Shown in pieces: positions 36,612 through 45,789 of a stretch of 64,000 nt of DNA; the stretch's first letter is position 1; each line of letters opens with the position of its first letter. The notes under the pieces were generated by a model that saw only the letters and a list, made by a program, of their open reading frames with translations, searched no databases and was not told the origin of the DNA. The translations under genes and the position numbers were made by a program. Source of the stretch: Sporosarcina sp. JAI121 (lineage in GTDB: Bacteria; Bacillota; Bacilli; Bacillales_A; Planococcaceae); contig NZ_JACCCL010000001.1 in assembly GCF_013408665.1 (NCBI RefSeq), positions 1,379,136 to 1,443,135 of the forward strand, written 5' to 3'.

Positions 36612-36944
36612 GAACAAATGCGAAAGCGGCTAGTTCAATGCCTCCCTATTGGAGGACCACTAACTTGAAGACTGAAGCGACACGAGGGGCCAGGCACTGA
36701 ATACTAGACGACATAACTCCAACTGGCAACTTAGACACAATATGAGCGTTTTATCATTTCTAGGTTTATATAATAAAAGTGCTAAAGACACCCGCAGCAA
36801 AACAACAGCAAAATGTTTGTCGAATTTGTCACAAAGAGCGAAAAAATCAGCGATATCCCTTTCAGTTTTCATTGGGATACAGTACAATAATAGTTGTGTA
36901 CTGTATTCATTACAGAATAAATCCTGATGAAGGAGGGTAATTCA
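36612..36944 (+). other. Gap before cccA, no gene seen
   Basis: A short hairpin CCTCC-CTATT-GGAGG (about 36641-36655) lies 30 bases after the acyl-CoA dehydrogenase stop but has no U-run. The remainder contains no convincing frame. A TACAAT hexamer near 36880 is a possible -10 element for cccA. Confidence 0.45.
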
Positions 36945-37322
36945 ATGAGTAAAAATCCAATAGTGCCTTATATCCTGATTTTTGCGCTTGGTATCGGACT
37001 TATTTTCTTCATGTCTATTTATGGACTTGATCAGAAAGAGGAAATCGCGGGACAGGGTGAAGAGGGAAAAACTGAAGAAGCTGAAGGTGCGGCGGATTCT
37101 GCGGAATTTGACGCTGAAGCGGTTGCTCAAGGTAAATGTATCGGCTGTCACGGTGGCGATCTTACGGGTGGAATGGGACCAGCTTTGGCTGGAACAAAAC
37201 TATCTAAGGATGAAATTAAAACCATCATCAAAGAAGGTGCTGAAGGCGGAATGCCAGGCGGACTAATAACTGATGATGCCGAGCTTGACGCAATGGCAGA
37301 CTATATCTTATCACTTAAATAA
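36945..37322 (+). CDS. cccA: Membrane-anchored cytochrome c550
   Basis: A 125-residue protein with one N-terminal membrane helix (about 8-26), an acidic Glu/Ala-rich linker (about 33-60) and a class I cytochrome c domain. Heme is bound at CIGCH, and the axial methionine is in EGGMPGG. It passes electrons between the bc complex and caa3-type oxidase on the outer face of the membrane. AAGGAGG stands before ATG 36945. cccA follows the sigA region in B. subtilis too. Confidence 0.94.
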   Translation: MSKNPIVPYILIFALGIGLIFFMSIYGLDQKEEIAGQGEEGKTEEAEGAADSAEFDAEAVAQGKCIGCHGGDLTGGMGPALAGTKLSKDEIKTIIKEGAEGGMPGGLITDDAELDAMADYILSLK

Positions 37323-37334
37323 GTAGAAACGAGC

Positions 37335-37380
37335 AAAAAGCTGTCAGTCAGCAGATATATCTGTTGACTGGCAGCTTTTT
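37335..37380 (+). terminator. Terminator after cccA
   Basis: AAAAAGCTGTCAGTCA (37335-37350) pairs with TGACTGGCAGCTTTTT (37365-37380), one G-U pair. Confidence 0.9.
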
Positions 37381-37448
37381 CGAATTCAAAGATAGTGCAA
37401 AAACTTCCGAATTCCTATACACTACTAGCTAAGAAAGGCGGCGAAAAA

Positions 37449-38147
37449 ATGAATTCAGAACGATTATCCAACAGATTAGAGGCGGTCGCTTCTTTCGTCA
37501 ACAAAGGGGCAGTCGTTGCAGATATCGGCAGTGATCATGCCTATTTGCCATGTTTCCTTATACATACTGGAAAAGTAAGAAAGGCTGTAGCCGGGGAAGT
37601 GGCAAAGGGGCCTTATGAATCTGCAGTGAAAAATGTACTGCGTGAAGGTTTGTCGGAAGTTATTACAATACGTTTGGCAGATGGTCTATTTGCCATCGAA
37701 GAAAGTGATGCTGTCGATACCGTGACGATTGCGGGGATGGGAGGTCCGCTTATCGCAACGATTTTGGATCGGGGTAAGGAACGACTGGCTCATATAAATC
37801 GCATCATTACACAACCGAATATATATGCACGGGCTATTCGTGAATGGGCAGTCGTTAACGGCTGGAAAGTTGCAGACGAGCGAATTCTGAAAGAAGATGG
37901 CAAATTATATGAAATAATTGTGTTGGAAAAAGGGCAGTCGGCGTATGGTGAATTGGAATTGATGGCGGGTCCCATATTGCTTGATTCAAAAACGGATGTA
38001 TTCTACGAAAAGTGGGAAAACGAGATGGTGGAATGGAAACGCGTACTTGACTCACTCGAAAAGGCGTCGGAAACAGATGCTATAAAAACGAAAAAAGCAC
38101 AGTTGAAAAGTCATATCGATTTAGTTGGAAAGGTGTTGGCGACGTGA
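37449..38147 (+). CDS. trmK: tRNA (adenine22-N1)-methyltransferase TrmK
   Basis: A 232-residue Rossmann methylase with a C-terminal coiled coil. The SAM-binding motif is VADIGSDHAYLP (about residue 22) and the motif IV region is VTIAGMGGPLI. TrmK forms m1A22 in Ser and Tyr tRNAs in Bacillota. ATG 37449 has GGCGGCG upstream; the in-frame codons before it do not resemble the family. It overlaps yqfO by 4 bases (GTGA), as in B. subtilis. Confidence 0.93.
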   Translation: MNSERLSNRLEAVASFVNKGAVVADIGSDHAYLPCFLIHTGKVRKAVAGEVAKGPYESAVKNVLREGLSEVITIRLADGLFAIEESDAVDTVTIAGMGGPLIATILDRGKERLAHINRIITQPNIYARAIREWAVVNGWKVADERILKEDGKLYEIIVLEKGQSAYGELELMAGPILLDSKTDVFYEKWENEMVEWKRVLDSLEKASETDAIKTKKAQLKSHIDLVGKVLAT

Positions 38148-39262
38148 AAAAAGTTAATGGTCATGAGGTAATTGAACTTTTCGAACAATGGTCACCAAAA
38201 CGCTTCGCGATGGATGGGGATCCAATCGGTCTTCATATCGGCCAATTGAATCGCCCTGTGGAAAAGGTGCTCGTTACTTTGGATGTCAATGAAGAGGTGA
38301 TCGATGAAGCGATTGAAAAAGGCGCCAGTCTCGTCATCGCACATCATCCACCGATCTTCAGGCCATTGAAAAGTCTTAAGACGGATACACCGCAAGGCAG
38401 AATGATCGAGAAATGTATTAAAAATGATATTGCCGTCTATGCGGCACATACGAATCTGGATGTTGCCCCAGGGGGAGTAAACGATATGTTAGCTTCCAAA
38501 CTTGGACTAGTCGACACGGAAATAGTGGAGCGGACATTTTCTGAACCGCTTTACAAAATGATCGTCTTCAGTCCGCTATCGCATTCAAACGACATCCGGC
38601 AGGCGCTGGCAAAAGCGGGTGCGGGTGCAATCGGCGATTACGCGGGATGCAGTTTTAGTTCCACGGGCATTGGTCGCTTCACGCCTACAGAGGGAGCCGA
38701 TCCATTCCTCGGTGAAATCGGGAAAGGCGAAGAGGTCAAAGAAGAAAGAATCGAAGTTGTTCTTCCTGGTTCGCTTCGCAGTAAAGTGCTGAATGCAATG
38801 TTGAACGCCCATCCATACGAAGAGCCTGCTTATGATTTTTTTGCACTTGATCAGCGGTCGAATGAATATGGACTCGGCCGTATCGGGAAACTTCCTGAAA
38901 AAACGACTCTTGCACAATTTGCCGAACTTGTTAAAACTATCTTTAAGGTTCCAGCATTGCGATTTGTCGGTGATCCAAACAAGGAAATTCATAAAGTTGC
39001 GGTATTGGGCGGGGATGGCAACAAATACATCGGAGCCGCTAAACGCAGTGGAGCGGATGTTCTAGTGACGGGTGATTTATATTATCATGTTGCCCATGAT
39101 GCCGAAGCGATGGGGCTCGCCGTCATAGACCCGGGCCATAATATCGAGAAAGTGATGATTAGCGGTGTCGTGGATCATATGCATTCAGCATGCAAGGAAG
39201 CTGGTTATCATGTGTCCTTCATCGAATCGGTGGTCATCACTGAACCATTTACATTCATATAA
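38144..39262 (+). CDS. yqfO: NIF3-family dinuclear metal-binding protein YqfO
   Basis: A 372-residue NIF3-like protein with a PII-like domain inserted in the middle (about 125-235), the layout of the Bacillus YqfO group. Metal-binding segments are IAHHPPIF and AAHTNLDVAPGGVND in the N-terminal half and GDLYYHVAHDAE in the C-terminal half. The biochemical role of the family is debated. GTG 38144 overlaps the trmK stop, so translation is coupled. Confidence 0.9.
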   Translation: MKKVNGHEVIELFEQWSPKRFAMDGDPIGLHIGQLNRPVEKVLVTLDVNEEVIDEAIEKGASLVIAHHPPIFRPLKSLKTDTPQGRMIEKCIKNDIAVYAAHTNLDVAPGGVNDMLASKLGLVDTEIVERTFSEPLYKMIVFSPLSHSNDIRQALAKAGAGAIGDYAGCSFSSTGIGRFTPTEGADPFLGEIGKGEEVKEERIEVVLPGSLRSKVLNAMLNAHPYEEPAYDFFALDQRSNEYGLGRIGKLPEKTTLAQFAELVKTIFKVPALRFVGDPNKEIHKVAVLGGDGNKYIGAAKRSGADVLVTGDLYYHVAHDAEAMGLAVIDPGHNIEKVMISGVVDHMHSACKEAGYHVSFIESVVITEPFTFI

Positions 39263-39420
39263 GTTGAAATAAAGAATTCCATTGAATCACTGCAGCGCTA
39301 GGGGATGCTTCCAATCATAAGCCAGGTAACTTCGCCGTCGGGCTTATGGCTTCGGCTACCTCTGTTAAGGAACCTTCGTTCAGTTTATAAACCGGATTCA
39401 ATACTTGAACTTATTTAGTT
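39257..39420 (-). repeat. Intergenic palindromic repeat, copy 3 with internal hairpin
   Basis: Read on the minus strand it carries GCATCCCCTAGCGCTGCAG and GGAATTCTTTATTTCAACTTAT, matching copies 1 and 2, and begins AATAAGTTCAAG, the inverted partner of its end. It is about 60 bases longer than the others because of an extra segment near 39311-39375 that itself folds (CATAAGCC with GGCTTATG). It lies between yqfO and ispH. Confidence 0.65.
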
Positions 39421-39435
39421 AGTGAACCATGACGA

Positions 39436-39471
39436 AAGAAACCGGCCTCTGCAATGGGAGGCCGGTTTCTT
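39436..39471. terminator. Bidirectional hairpin between yqfO and ispH
   Basis: AAGAAACCGGCCT (39436-39448) pairs perfectly with AGGCCGGTTTCTT (39459-39471). It touches the ispH stop codon. U-runs are short on both sides. Confidence 0.8.
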
Positions 39472-40448
39472 CAAGTTGTTGCGTAAGGTTCAATTCGTTC
39501 GACAGGGGTGGGATTTTTAATTTTTGGAAGAATTTTTTCCAATTGAAATTTCCGTTCCGGGATATGTGTAGCTGGATCTTCGGGATTGAAATTCTCGAGG
39601 AATGAAATCACTTCACGAACTATTAAAGTCGGAGTGGAAGCACCCGCTGTGACACCAACAGTTTCGATACCTTCCAACCATTTCACATCAAGTTCCGATA
39701 CATCCGAAATTCGATACGATGGTGTGTCGGCAATCTCAACGGAAACTTGTGTCAGACGGTTCGAGTTATTGCTCATTGGATCCCCAACGACAATTAAAAG
39801 TTCTGTTTCGCCGGCTTGTTGTGCGACGGCTTCCTGTCTAACTTGTGTAGCAAGACAAATTTCCTTATGAACTCCGATATGTGGATATTTTTCTTTAAGT
39901 GCGTCCATAATGTGAACGACATCCCATTGACTCATCGTCGTTTGATTCGTCACGAGCAGTTTGTCATTTTTCACGTCCAGTTTTTCGACGTCTTCAATAG
40001 TTTCAATCAGATGCACCGCATGAGGCGCCACACCGATTGCACCTTCCGGCTCAGGATGATTTTGTTTGCCGATGTAAATGATATCGTAGCCATCTGAAGT
40101 TTTTTCTTTGATAAGATCATGGGTAACGGTTACGTCCGGGCAAGTTGCATCAATCGAAACAAGGCCTTTTCTTTTCGCCAGTTCACGCACTTCCGGAGAA
40201 ACGCCGTGTGCTGTAAAGATAACCGTGCCCGTTTCGACTTGCTCTAGGATCTCTAAACGATTTTCCCCGTCGAGAGTAATGATTCCATCCTCTTCAAATG
40301 CATCCGTAACGTGTTTATTATGGACGATCATTCCCAATATATATATGGGTCTCGGCAACGTCTTGTCGAGCGCCGCGTTTCTCGCGATGATCATTGCATC
40401 GACAACCCCATAACAGTAACCCCTTGGGGTAATCTTTAATACTTTCAT
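39471..40448 (-). CDS. ispH: 4-hydroxy-3-methylbut-2-enyl diphosphate reductase
   Basis: A 325-residue 4Fe-4S enzyme, the last step of the MEP isoprenoid pathway, making IPP and DMAPP. Cluster cysteines are in GYCYGV (residue 12), IDATCPDV (about 97) and [13 protein letters not shown] (about 198). Conserved VHN(K)HV and FTAHGVSP are present. ispG of the same pathway is at 46.4 kb in this window. It is transcribed alone on the minus strand. Confidence 0.95.
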   Translation of the reverse strand: MKVLKITPRGYCYGVVDAMIIARNAALDKTLPRPIYILGMIVHNKHVTDAFEEDGIITLDGENRLEILEQVETGTVIFTAHGVSPEVRELAKRKGLVSIDATCPDVTVTHDLIKEKTSDGYDIIYIGKQNHPEPEGAIGVAPHAVHLIETIEDVEKLDVKNDKLLVTNQTTMSQWDVVHIMDALKEKYPHIGVHKEICLATQVRQEAVAQQAGETELLIVVGDPMSNNSNRLTQVSVEIADTPSYRISDVSELDVKWLEGIETVGVTAGASTPTLIVREVISFLENFNPEDPATHIPERKFQLEKILPKIKNPTPVERIEPYATT

Positions 40449-40512
40449 GCAGTCTCACTCCTCTAATAGGATCTATCATCCATTATAGCGGAGTCGGGCG
40501 GCGGATTCAAAA

Positions 40513-40962
40513 TTATCGGATGGGCGGCTGGAAGATACGGGGGACAGATGGACCGGGCGGCGTATTTGCAACCGCTGATTGCGCGGCGGACGCTACTCCA
40601 CTTGCGGCCGACCCAGCGGAGGCACCGGCCGATGGGAGCGATTGGAAACCTTTATACAATCTCCACATTGCAGGCAAGTTTTGAACCATTGGCGCAAATT
40701 GCTGAACCATTGGTGCGAATTGCTGGGCCGTGTTCAAGAAGCGGTTAGCTGTTTGCATATACGATTCCATTTTTGATGGACCTTGCTGCATCCCTTGACC
40801 GGACGTCGGCCCGCCAAACGGATTGTTGGCCGGACCGTTCATGAATGGTTGTCTGGGTCCTTGCCCCTGCCCTAATCGAGGGGGCGGACCGAAGCCCGTT
40901 TGTCCCATAGAATTCGGGGGTGGTTGGTGTCGTGCGAACGGATAAAAGGATTCATACCTCAT
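40513..40962 (-). CDS. yqfQ: VrrA/YqfQ-like proline-, glycine- and glutamine-rich protein
   Basis: A 149-residue low-complexity protein. The first half is rich in Pro, Gly, Gln and Asn (GFGPPPRLGQGQGPRQPF). The middle has the repeat QQFAPMV twice followed by QNLPAMWRLYKGF, and an Ala/Ser-rich part follows. It lies between ispH and cshB, the place of yqfQ in B. subtilis and of vrrA in B. anthracis, where repeat number varies between strains. Function unknown. Confidence 0.8.
   Translation of the reverse strand: MRYESFYPFARHQPPPNSMGQTGFGPPPRLGQGQGPRQPFMNGPANNPFGGPTSGQGMQQGPSKMESYMQTANRFLNTAQQFAPMVQQFAPMVQNLPAMWRLYKGFQSLPSAGASAGSAASGVASAAQSAVANTPPGPSVPRIFQPPIR
40682..40723. repeat. Two 21-base tandem units in yqfQ/vrrA
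   Basis: Two adjacent 21-base units (TGAACCATTGGCGCAAATTGC and a copy with two changes) encode the repeated QQFAPMV segment. Length is a multiple of three, so the frame is kept if copies are gained or lost. Confidence 0.8.
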
Positions 40963-41074
40963 AACTATCTCCTTTCTATAAATAAGAATGGACTTTCACA
41001 TACTATACTATGCGAAAATCGCATACGGCGGAACGAAATCGTGTTACAATAGGTGTACATTAGGAGGGTTACGT

Positions 41075-42370
41075 ATGTCTAAATTTACAGACTATCAATT
41101 CAAACCATTTTTACGCGAAGCAATCGGGAGGCTCGGTTTTGAGAAGCCGACACCGATACAAAAGGAAATTATACCGCTCATCCTTAAAGGGACGAACGCA
41201 ATCGGACAAGCACATACAGGTACGGGGAAATCACACAGCTTCCTAATTCCGGTATTGGAACGGACAGATACAACTGTCGATGAGCTGCAAGCGGTTATTA
41301 CAGCTCCGACAAGAGAGCTGGCGACGCAATTGTACAATGAGCTCGCTAAAATGACGGAAGGCACAGATGTGCGCAGTTCACTGCTAATCGGCGGTACGGA
41401 CAAGCAACGGTCCATCGGGAAGCTGAAATCGATTCCTCATATCGTAGTAGGAACACCTGGGCGGATCAATGATATGTCCGAAAATGGAGCGCTTGCCATT
41501 CATACTGCAAAAATATTAGTGATTGACGAAGCGGATCTTGCATTCGACATGGGCTTTATCGAGGATATCGATAAGTTTGCAGCGAAAATGCCCGCTAAAC
41601 TGGAAATGTATGTCTTCTCAGCGACGATTCCGGAAAAACTTAAACCGTTTCTGACTAAATATATGGAATCGCCTGTTCATGTGAAAATCGGTGAACGAAA
41701 ACCATTGACGGAAGGGATGCACTACTCTCTTGTTCCTGTCCGCAGCATGAATAAAAGGAAGAAATTGTTGGAAGTAATGCAAGGCATCAATCCTTATTTG
41801 GCGATTATCTTTATGAATACAAGGCAAAATGCCGAAGGACTGGCTACTTATCTAGCTGAGAACGGCATTAAAGTAGGAAGGATACACGGTGATTTAACAC
41901 CGCGTGAACGGACGCGGATGATGAAACAAATCCGTGACCTTGAATTCCAATACATTGTAGCGACGGACCTTGCAGCCCGCGGAATCGATATTCCAGGTGT
42001 CAGCCACGTCATCAACTTCGAGCTGCCTGATGACCTCGAGTTTTTCATCCACCGCGTTGGACGTACTGCACGTGCAGGGCTTAAAGGGACTGCGATTACT
42101 CTGTATGAACCATCTGAAGACGATAAGGTGGTCAGAATTGAAAAGATGGGCATTCCTTTTGTTCATGAAGAAGTGAAAAAAGGTGAGTGGGTCGAGGTAA
42201 AAGAGCGCCATGCAAGAAGAAACCGTGTAAAAGAAGAAGATGATATCGACCGTAAAGCGATTTCGTTCGTACAAAAACCATCGAAAGTGAAACCGGGCTA
42301 TAAAAAGAAAATGGCTCAGGAAGTAGAAAGGTTCAAAAAGCGGGAAAGGAGATTGAAACGTAAAAAATGA
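41075..42370 (+). CDS. cshB: DEAD-box RNA helicase CshB
   Basis: A 431-residue DEAD-box helicase that opens RNA structure, important at low temperature in B. subtilis. Q motif [11 protein letters not shown], motif I AHTGTGKS, motif II DEAD, motif III SAT and motif [10 protein letters not shown] are all present, and a basic C-terminal tail (from about 375, rich in Lys and Arg) follows. ATG 41075 has TAGGAGGG 6 bases upstream. It overlaps nfo by 4 bases, as yqfR and nfo do in B. subtilis. Confidence 0.93.
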   Translation: MSKFTDYQFKPFLREAIGRLGFEKPTPIQKEIIPLILKGTNAIGQAHTGTGKSHSFLIPVLERTDTTVDELQAVITAPTRELATQLYNELAKMTEGTDVRSSLLIGGTDKQRSIGKLKSIPHIVVGTPGRINDMSENGALAIHTAKILVIDEADLAFDMGFIEDIDKFAAKMPAKLEMYVFSATIPEKLKPFLTKYMESPVHVKIGERKPLTEGMHYSLVPVRSMNKRKKLLEVMQGINPYLAIIFMNTRQNAEGLATYLAENGIKVGRIHGDLTPRERTRMMKQIRDLEFQYIVATDLAARGIDIPGVSHVINFELPDDLEFFIHRVGRTARAGLKGTAITLYEPSEDDKVVRIEKMGIPFVHEEVKKGEWVEVKERHARRNRVKEEDDIDRKAISFVQKPSKVKPGYKKKMAQEVERFKKRERRLKRKK

Positions 42371-43272
42371 CAAACAATCAACCATTATTACTTGGATCCC
42401 ATGTATCTATGAGTGGAAGCAAAATGTTGCTTGGGGCAAGCCAGGAAGCTGCAAGTTACGGAGCGACCACTTTCATGATCTATACCGGGGCTCCTCAGAA
42501 CACACGCAGGAAACCGATTGAAGAATTGAATATCGCAGCGGGTCAATTGAACATGGAGGAAAATGGACAATCCAATATCGTCGTCCATGCACCTTATATC
42601 ATTAATATCGCAAATACATTTAAGCCCGAGACATTCAGACTCGGTGTCGATTTTTTGCAAATGGAGATTGAACGTACCGCTGCACTTGGTATTGATCAAA
42701 TTGTTCTTCACCCGGGCGCGCACGTAGGGGCTGGTGCCGAGCTAGGGATCGCGAAGATCATCGAAGGGCTGAACGAAGTCCTATCCCAGGACTATCCAGT
42801 ACGCATCGCACTCGAAACGATGGCGGGGAAAGGGACTGAATGCGGTCGTAACTTCGATGAAATTGCCGCAATCATCAACGGCGTAACGCATAATGAGCGT
42901 TTATCGGTTTGTTTCGACACATGCCACGTTCATGATGCCGGATATGATATCGTAAATGATTTTGAAGGTGTACTGCACGAATTTGATAAAATTGTGGGCA
43001 AGGAAAGAATTTCCGTCATCCATGTCAATGATAGTAAAAATGAGTGCGGTGCAATGAAAGACCGTCATGAAAATATCGGATTCGGTCATATCGGTTTTGA
43101 ACCACTTTCTTATATTGTTCATCATGAAGGTTTCCAATCGATTCCAAAAATTCTTGAAACACCGTTTGTAGGTGCAGATCCGAAAAAGAAATCGGCGCCA
43201 TATAAATTCGAGATTGAAATGCTCAAAGAAACATCATTTCAACCTGAAAAGATTGATCTGTTAAGAGGATAA
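42367..43272 (+). CDS. nfo: Endonuclease IV (AP endonuclease)
   Basis: A 301-residue TIM-barrel enzyme that cuts DNA 5' to abasic sites. The three-zinc ligands lie in [53 protein letters not shown] and [12 protein letters not shown]. Its ATG overlaps the cshB stop (ATGA). With nth, recU, mrfAB and ypvA it adds to the dense set of repair genes in this window. Confidence 0.96.
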   Translation: MTNNQPLLLGSHVSMSGSKMLLGASQEAASYGATTFMIYTGAPQNTRRKPIEELNIAAGQLNMEENGQSNIVVHAPYIINIANTFKPETFRLGVDFLQMEIERTAALGIDQIVLHPGAHVGAGAELGIAKIIEGLNEVLSQDYPVRIALETMAGKGTECGRNFDEIAAIINGVTHNERLSVCFDTCHVHDAGYDIVNDFEGVLHEFDKIVGKERISVIHVNDSKNECGAMKDRHENIGFGHIGFEPLSYIVHHEGFQSIPKILETPFVGADPKKKSAPYKFEIEMLKETSFQPEKIDLLRG

Positions 43273-43276
43273 ATTG

Positions 43277-43320
43277 AACCTCCCGTCTGCAAAGAGTCTA
43301 TATGCAGACGGGAGGTTTTT
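43277..43320. terminator. Terminator after nfo
   Basis: AACCTCCCGTCTGCA (43277-43291) pairs perfectly with TGCAGACGGGAGGTT (43303-43317), then TTT. It may also serve the convergent yqfT. Confidence 0.9.
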
Positions 43321-43343
43321 GTTAAGAAGTGTACAGACACTTT

Positions 43344-43592
43344 TTACTTGGTGGAATCCAAATACTTCTTGAATAGAATTTCAGTTTTTTTATCACCGAT
43401 GGCCAACCGGATTTTATTGATGAAGGCTTCCGGTACCCCCGTAAAAAGCCAATGAAATGAAATTTCATCAAGCAATGGACGCAAAGCCCTTATTTCCGAC
43501 TTGGAAAAGTCGATTCCGTATTGCCTTGCAATGATTTTGACTTCCTCATCACTTCTCATTTTCACTTCATTTAACAGTTGAACATAATCCAC
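43344..43592 (-). CDS. yqfT: YqfT-family protein (DUF2624)
   Basis: An 82-residue helical protein, convergent with nfo as yqfT is in that region of Bacillus genomes, and of matching length. Segments ARQYGIDFSKSEIRALRPL and HWLFTGVPEAFINKI look like the DUF2624 family. AAGGAAT is found before ATG 43592. Function unknown. Confidence 0.75.
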   Translation of the reverse strand: MDYVQLLNEVKMRSDEEVKIIARQYGIDFSKSEIRALRPLLDEISFHWLFTGVPEAFINKIRLAIGDKKTEILFKKYLDSTK

Positions 43593-43617
43593 AAATGATT
43601 CCTTCTTTCTTAAATGG

Positions 43618-43646
43618 TTGTATCCCTTCGTGTCTTGGTTTATAAT
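43618..43646 (+). promoter_or_regulatory. SigA promoter of the zinc operon
   Basis: TTGTAT (43618-43623) and TATAAT (43641-43646) are separated by exactly 17 bases. Transcription would begin near 43653, just before the Zur-box-like sequence. Confidence 0.8.
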
Positions 43647-43656
43647 TTGACGAGTG

Positions 43657-43675
43657 AATCGTAATGATTCCTGTT
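43657..43675 (+). promoter_or_regulatory. Zur box
   Basis: AATCGTAATGATTCCTGTT agrees with the Bacillus Zur box AATCGTAATNATTACGATT at 16 of 19 positions, with a perfect left half. It covers the region just downstream of the predicted transcription start, where bound Zur would block transcription. Zur itself is the third gene of the operon. Confidence 0.8.
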
Positions 43676-43694
43676 TCAGGGAAGGGATAGTAAA

Positions 43695-44465
43695 ATGTCA
43701 ACTAACATTATTCAGCTGGACGATGTCAGTTTCAGTTATGAACAATCAATCGCCCTTGATCATATTTCCCTCCAAGTTGGAGATGGGGAGTTTTGGGCAT
43801 TGATAGGGCCGAATGGTTCCGGTAAATCAACCCTTATCAATATTATTCTTGGACTCTTACGGCCATCCAGCGGCTCGGTGAAACTGTTTGGTGCGGATAT
43901 CGATTCATTTAGACACCGCGAACGGATTGGTTATGTTTCTCAGAAATCCAACTCGTTCAACTCTGGTTTTCCCGCGACCGTCCTTGAAGTTGTGAGAAGT
44001 GGATTGGCTCGTAAAGTAGGGTTATTTAAAAGTTTTTCAAAAAAAGATGAGCACCGAACAGTAGAAGCACTCCGTATCGTTGGTATGGCGGACTTTGCAA
44101 AGCGAAATATGGGTGAATTATCCGGTGGTCAACAGCAGCGTGTGTTCATAGCAAGAGCACTTGCCGGTGAACCGGATCTTCTAATCATGGATGAGCCGAC
44201 GGTTGGAATCGATCAGCAGAACGTCGCATCATTTTATTCTATGCTCAATAAATTAAATCGTGAGCATGGAATTGCAATCTTGCTTGTGACACACGAAATC
44301 GACCTCGTCACCGATCTTGCAACGCATGTGGCCTGTTTGAACAGAACCATCCATTTTCACGGTAGACAGTCCGAGTACAAAAAAATGGAAGATGACGATA
44401 TTTCCAGATGGTATGGACATCCTGTCCGGCGCGTCCACCAGCATAAGGATGAGGTGGAACGATGA
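43695..44465 (+). CDS. znuC: Zinc ABC transporter ATP-binding protein
   Basis: A 256-residue ABC ATPase. Walker A is GPNGSGKST, signature LSGGQQQR, Walker B LLIMDEP, and the H-loop histidine lies in VTHEID. It energises the ZnuB permease. The metal is inferred as zinc from the Zur box upstream and the Zur gene downstream; family members can also carry manganese. No substrate-binding protein gene (znuA) is next to it. Overlaps znuB by 4 bases. Confidence 0.9.
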   Translation: MSTNIIQLDDVSFSYEQSIALDHISLQVGDGEFWALIGPNGSGKSTLINIILGLLRPSSGSVKLFGADIDSFRHRERIGYVSQKSNSFNSGFPATVLEVVRSGLARKVGLFKSFSKKDEHRTVEALRIVGMADFAKRNMGELSGGQQQRVFIARALAGEPDLLIMDEPTVGIDQQNVASFYSMLNKLNREHGIAILLVTHEIDLVTDLATHVACLNRTIHFHGRQSEYKKMEDDDISRWYGHPVRRVHQHKDEVER

Positions 44466-45328
44466 TCACTGATATTTTATCGTATGAATTTCTTCAGAAT
44501 GCTTTTCTGTCCGGTTTGATCATCGGCGTCATTGCCCCTTTGCTCGGTCTATTCATCGTCGTCAGACGTCTTTCGCTAATCGCAGATGCGCTCAGTCATG
44601 TAGCGTTGGCGGGTATCGCCGGAAGTCTTTACCTAAGCCAACAAGTTCTTTTTTTCGCTGCATTGAACCCGGTTTATCTAGGAATTGCGTCAGCCGTAGG
44701 TGGGTCGTTACTGATTGAAAAATTGAGGGGAGCTTACCGTCATTATGAAGAATTGGCGATTCCGGTAATATTATCGGCAGGAATCGGTCTTGGTGCTATT
44801 TTCATTTCGTTATCAAAAGGGTTCGGCTCGGATTTAATCGGTTATTTATTCGGTTCAGTATCTGCGGTCAGCAGGCAGGATCTGCTCGTCGTTATCGTAA
44901 TTGCAATCATAGTCATCGTCTATATCCGGTTTCTTTATAAAGAACTGTTTGTACTGTCATTCGACGCAGAGTACGCGAAAGTTTCTGGTATAAATCCGCG
45001 GTACATCCAGATGGTCTTCATGATCATCACGGCGTTAGTCATTGGTGCGTCGATGCGGATTGTCGGCATTTTGCTAGTGTCATCACTTATGACGATTCCG
45101 GTTGCGGCGGCTATACAGCTCGCAAAAAGTTTCAAGGGGGCGATGATCTACTCCATCGTATTCGGAGAGTTGGCGGTCATAATTGGACTAATCACTGCCT
45201 ATCATTTGGATATCGCTCCAGGGGGAACGATTGTCATCACATCAATACTTATTTTATTAGTAGTACTTGGCTGGAAGAAAGTCCAGGGCGGACGGAATGT
45301 CCGTGCAGCGAAGGGGGAGTTGGTATGA
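44462..45328 (+). CDS. znuB: Zinc ABC transporter permease
   Basis: A 288-residue ABC-3 family permease with about eight membrane helices. Family landmarks are VRRLSLIADALSHVALAGIA near the first cytoplasmic loop and GASMRIVGILLVSSLMTIP. Works with ZnuC. The ATG overlaps the znuC stop, and its own stop overlaps the zur ATG by 4 bases. Confidence 0.9.
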   Translation: MITDILSYEFLQNAFLSGLIIGVIAPLLGLFIVVRRLSLIADALSHVALAGIAGSLYLSQQVLFFAALNPVYLGIASAVGGSLLIEKLRGAYRHYEELAIPVILSAGIGLGAIFISLSKGFGSDLIGYLFGSVSAVSRQDLLVVIVIAIIVIVYIRFLYKELFVLSFDAEYAKVSGINPRYIQMVFMIITALVIGASMRIVGILLVSSLMTIPVAAAIQLAKSFKGAMIYSIVFGELAVIIGLITAYHLDIAPGGTIVITSILILLVVLGWKKVQGGRNVRAAKGELV

Positions 45329-45741
45329 CACTCGATGAGGCATGGCGTATCCTTCAGGAAAAACAATTTAAGCGGACAAAAAACAGAGATACGATATTAC
45401 AGTTCTTTTCGGAGAATGACCGCTATTTGACAGCGCTCGAAGTGAAAAACTTCATGGAAGAGGATAATCCGGGAATAAGTTTTGATACGATATATCGAAA
45501 CTTATCGACCTTTTCAGACCTAGGTATCCTCGAAGAGACAGATTTAAACGGGGACCGCCATTTTCGGATGCAATGTGATCCTGGCGTTCACCATCATCAT
45601 TTCATCTGTACGGCATGCGGAAAAACTAGGAGTATTTCACATTGTCCTATGGAAATGATTACTGTCAACCTACCTGATTATGAAGTAGAAGGGCATAAAT
45701 TCGAAATCTATGGCAAGTGTCCTTTATGTGTTGCGAAATAA
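45325..45741 (+). CDS. zur: Fur-family zinc uptake regulator Zur
   Basis: A 138-residue Fur-family repressor. The winged helix occupies about residues 10-80 (DTIYRNLSTFSDLGILEET). Structural zinc is held by CTACG and CPLC, and the regulatory site by HHHHFIC and nearby residues. Zur rather than Fur or PerR is supported by the fusion into the zinc transporter operon and by the Zur box upstream; B. subtilis zur (yqfV) sits at the same place between yqfT and yqfW. Probably autoregulated. Confidence 0.92.
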   Translation: MTLDEAWRILQEKQFKRTKNRDTILQFFSENDRYLTALEVKNFMEEDNPGISFDTIYRNLSTFSDLGILEETDLNGDRHFRMQCDPGVHHHHFICTACGKTRSISHCPMEMITVNLPDYEVEGHKFEIYGKCPLCVAK

Positions 45742-45788
45742 AAAAACGGTGTGAGCCTCTAACGCTAGAGGTTCACACCGTTTTATCA
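45741..45788. terminator. Bidirectional terminator between zur and yqfW
   Basis: AAAACGGTGTGAGCCTCTA (45743-45761) pairs with TAGAGGTTCACACCGTTTT (45766-45784), one mismatch, with A and T runs at the two ends. Confidence 0.9.
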
Positions 45789-45789
45789 T

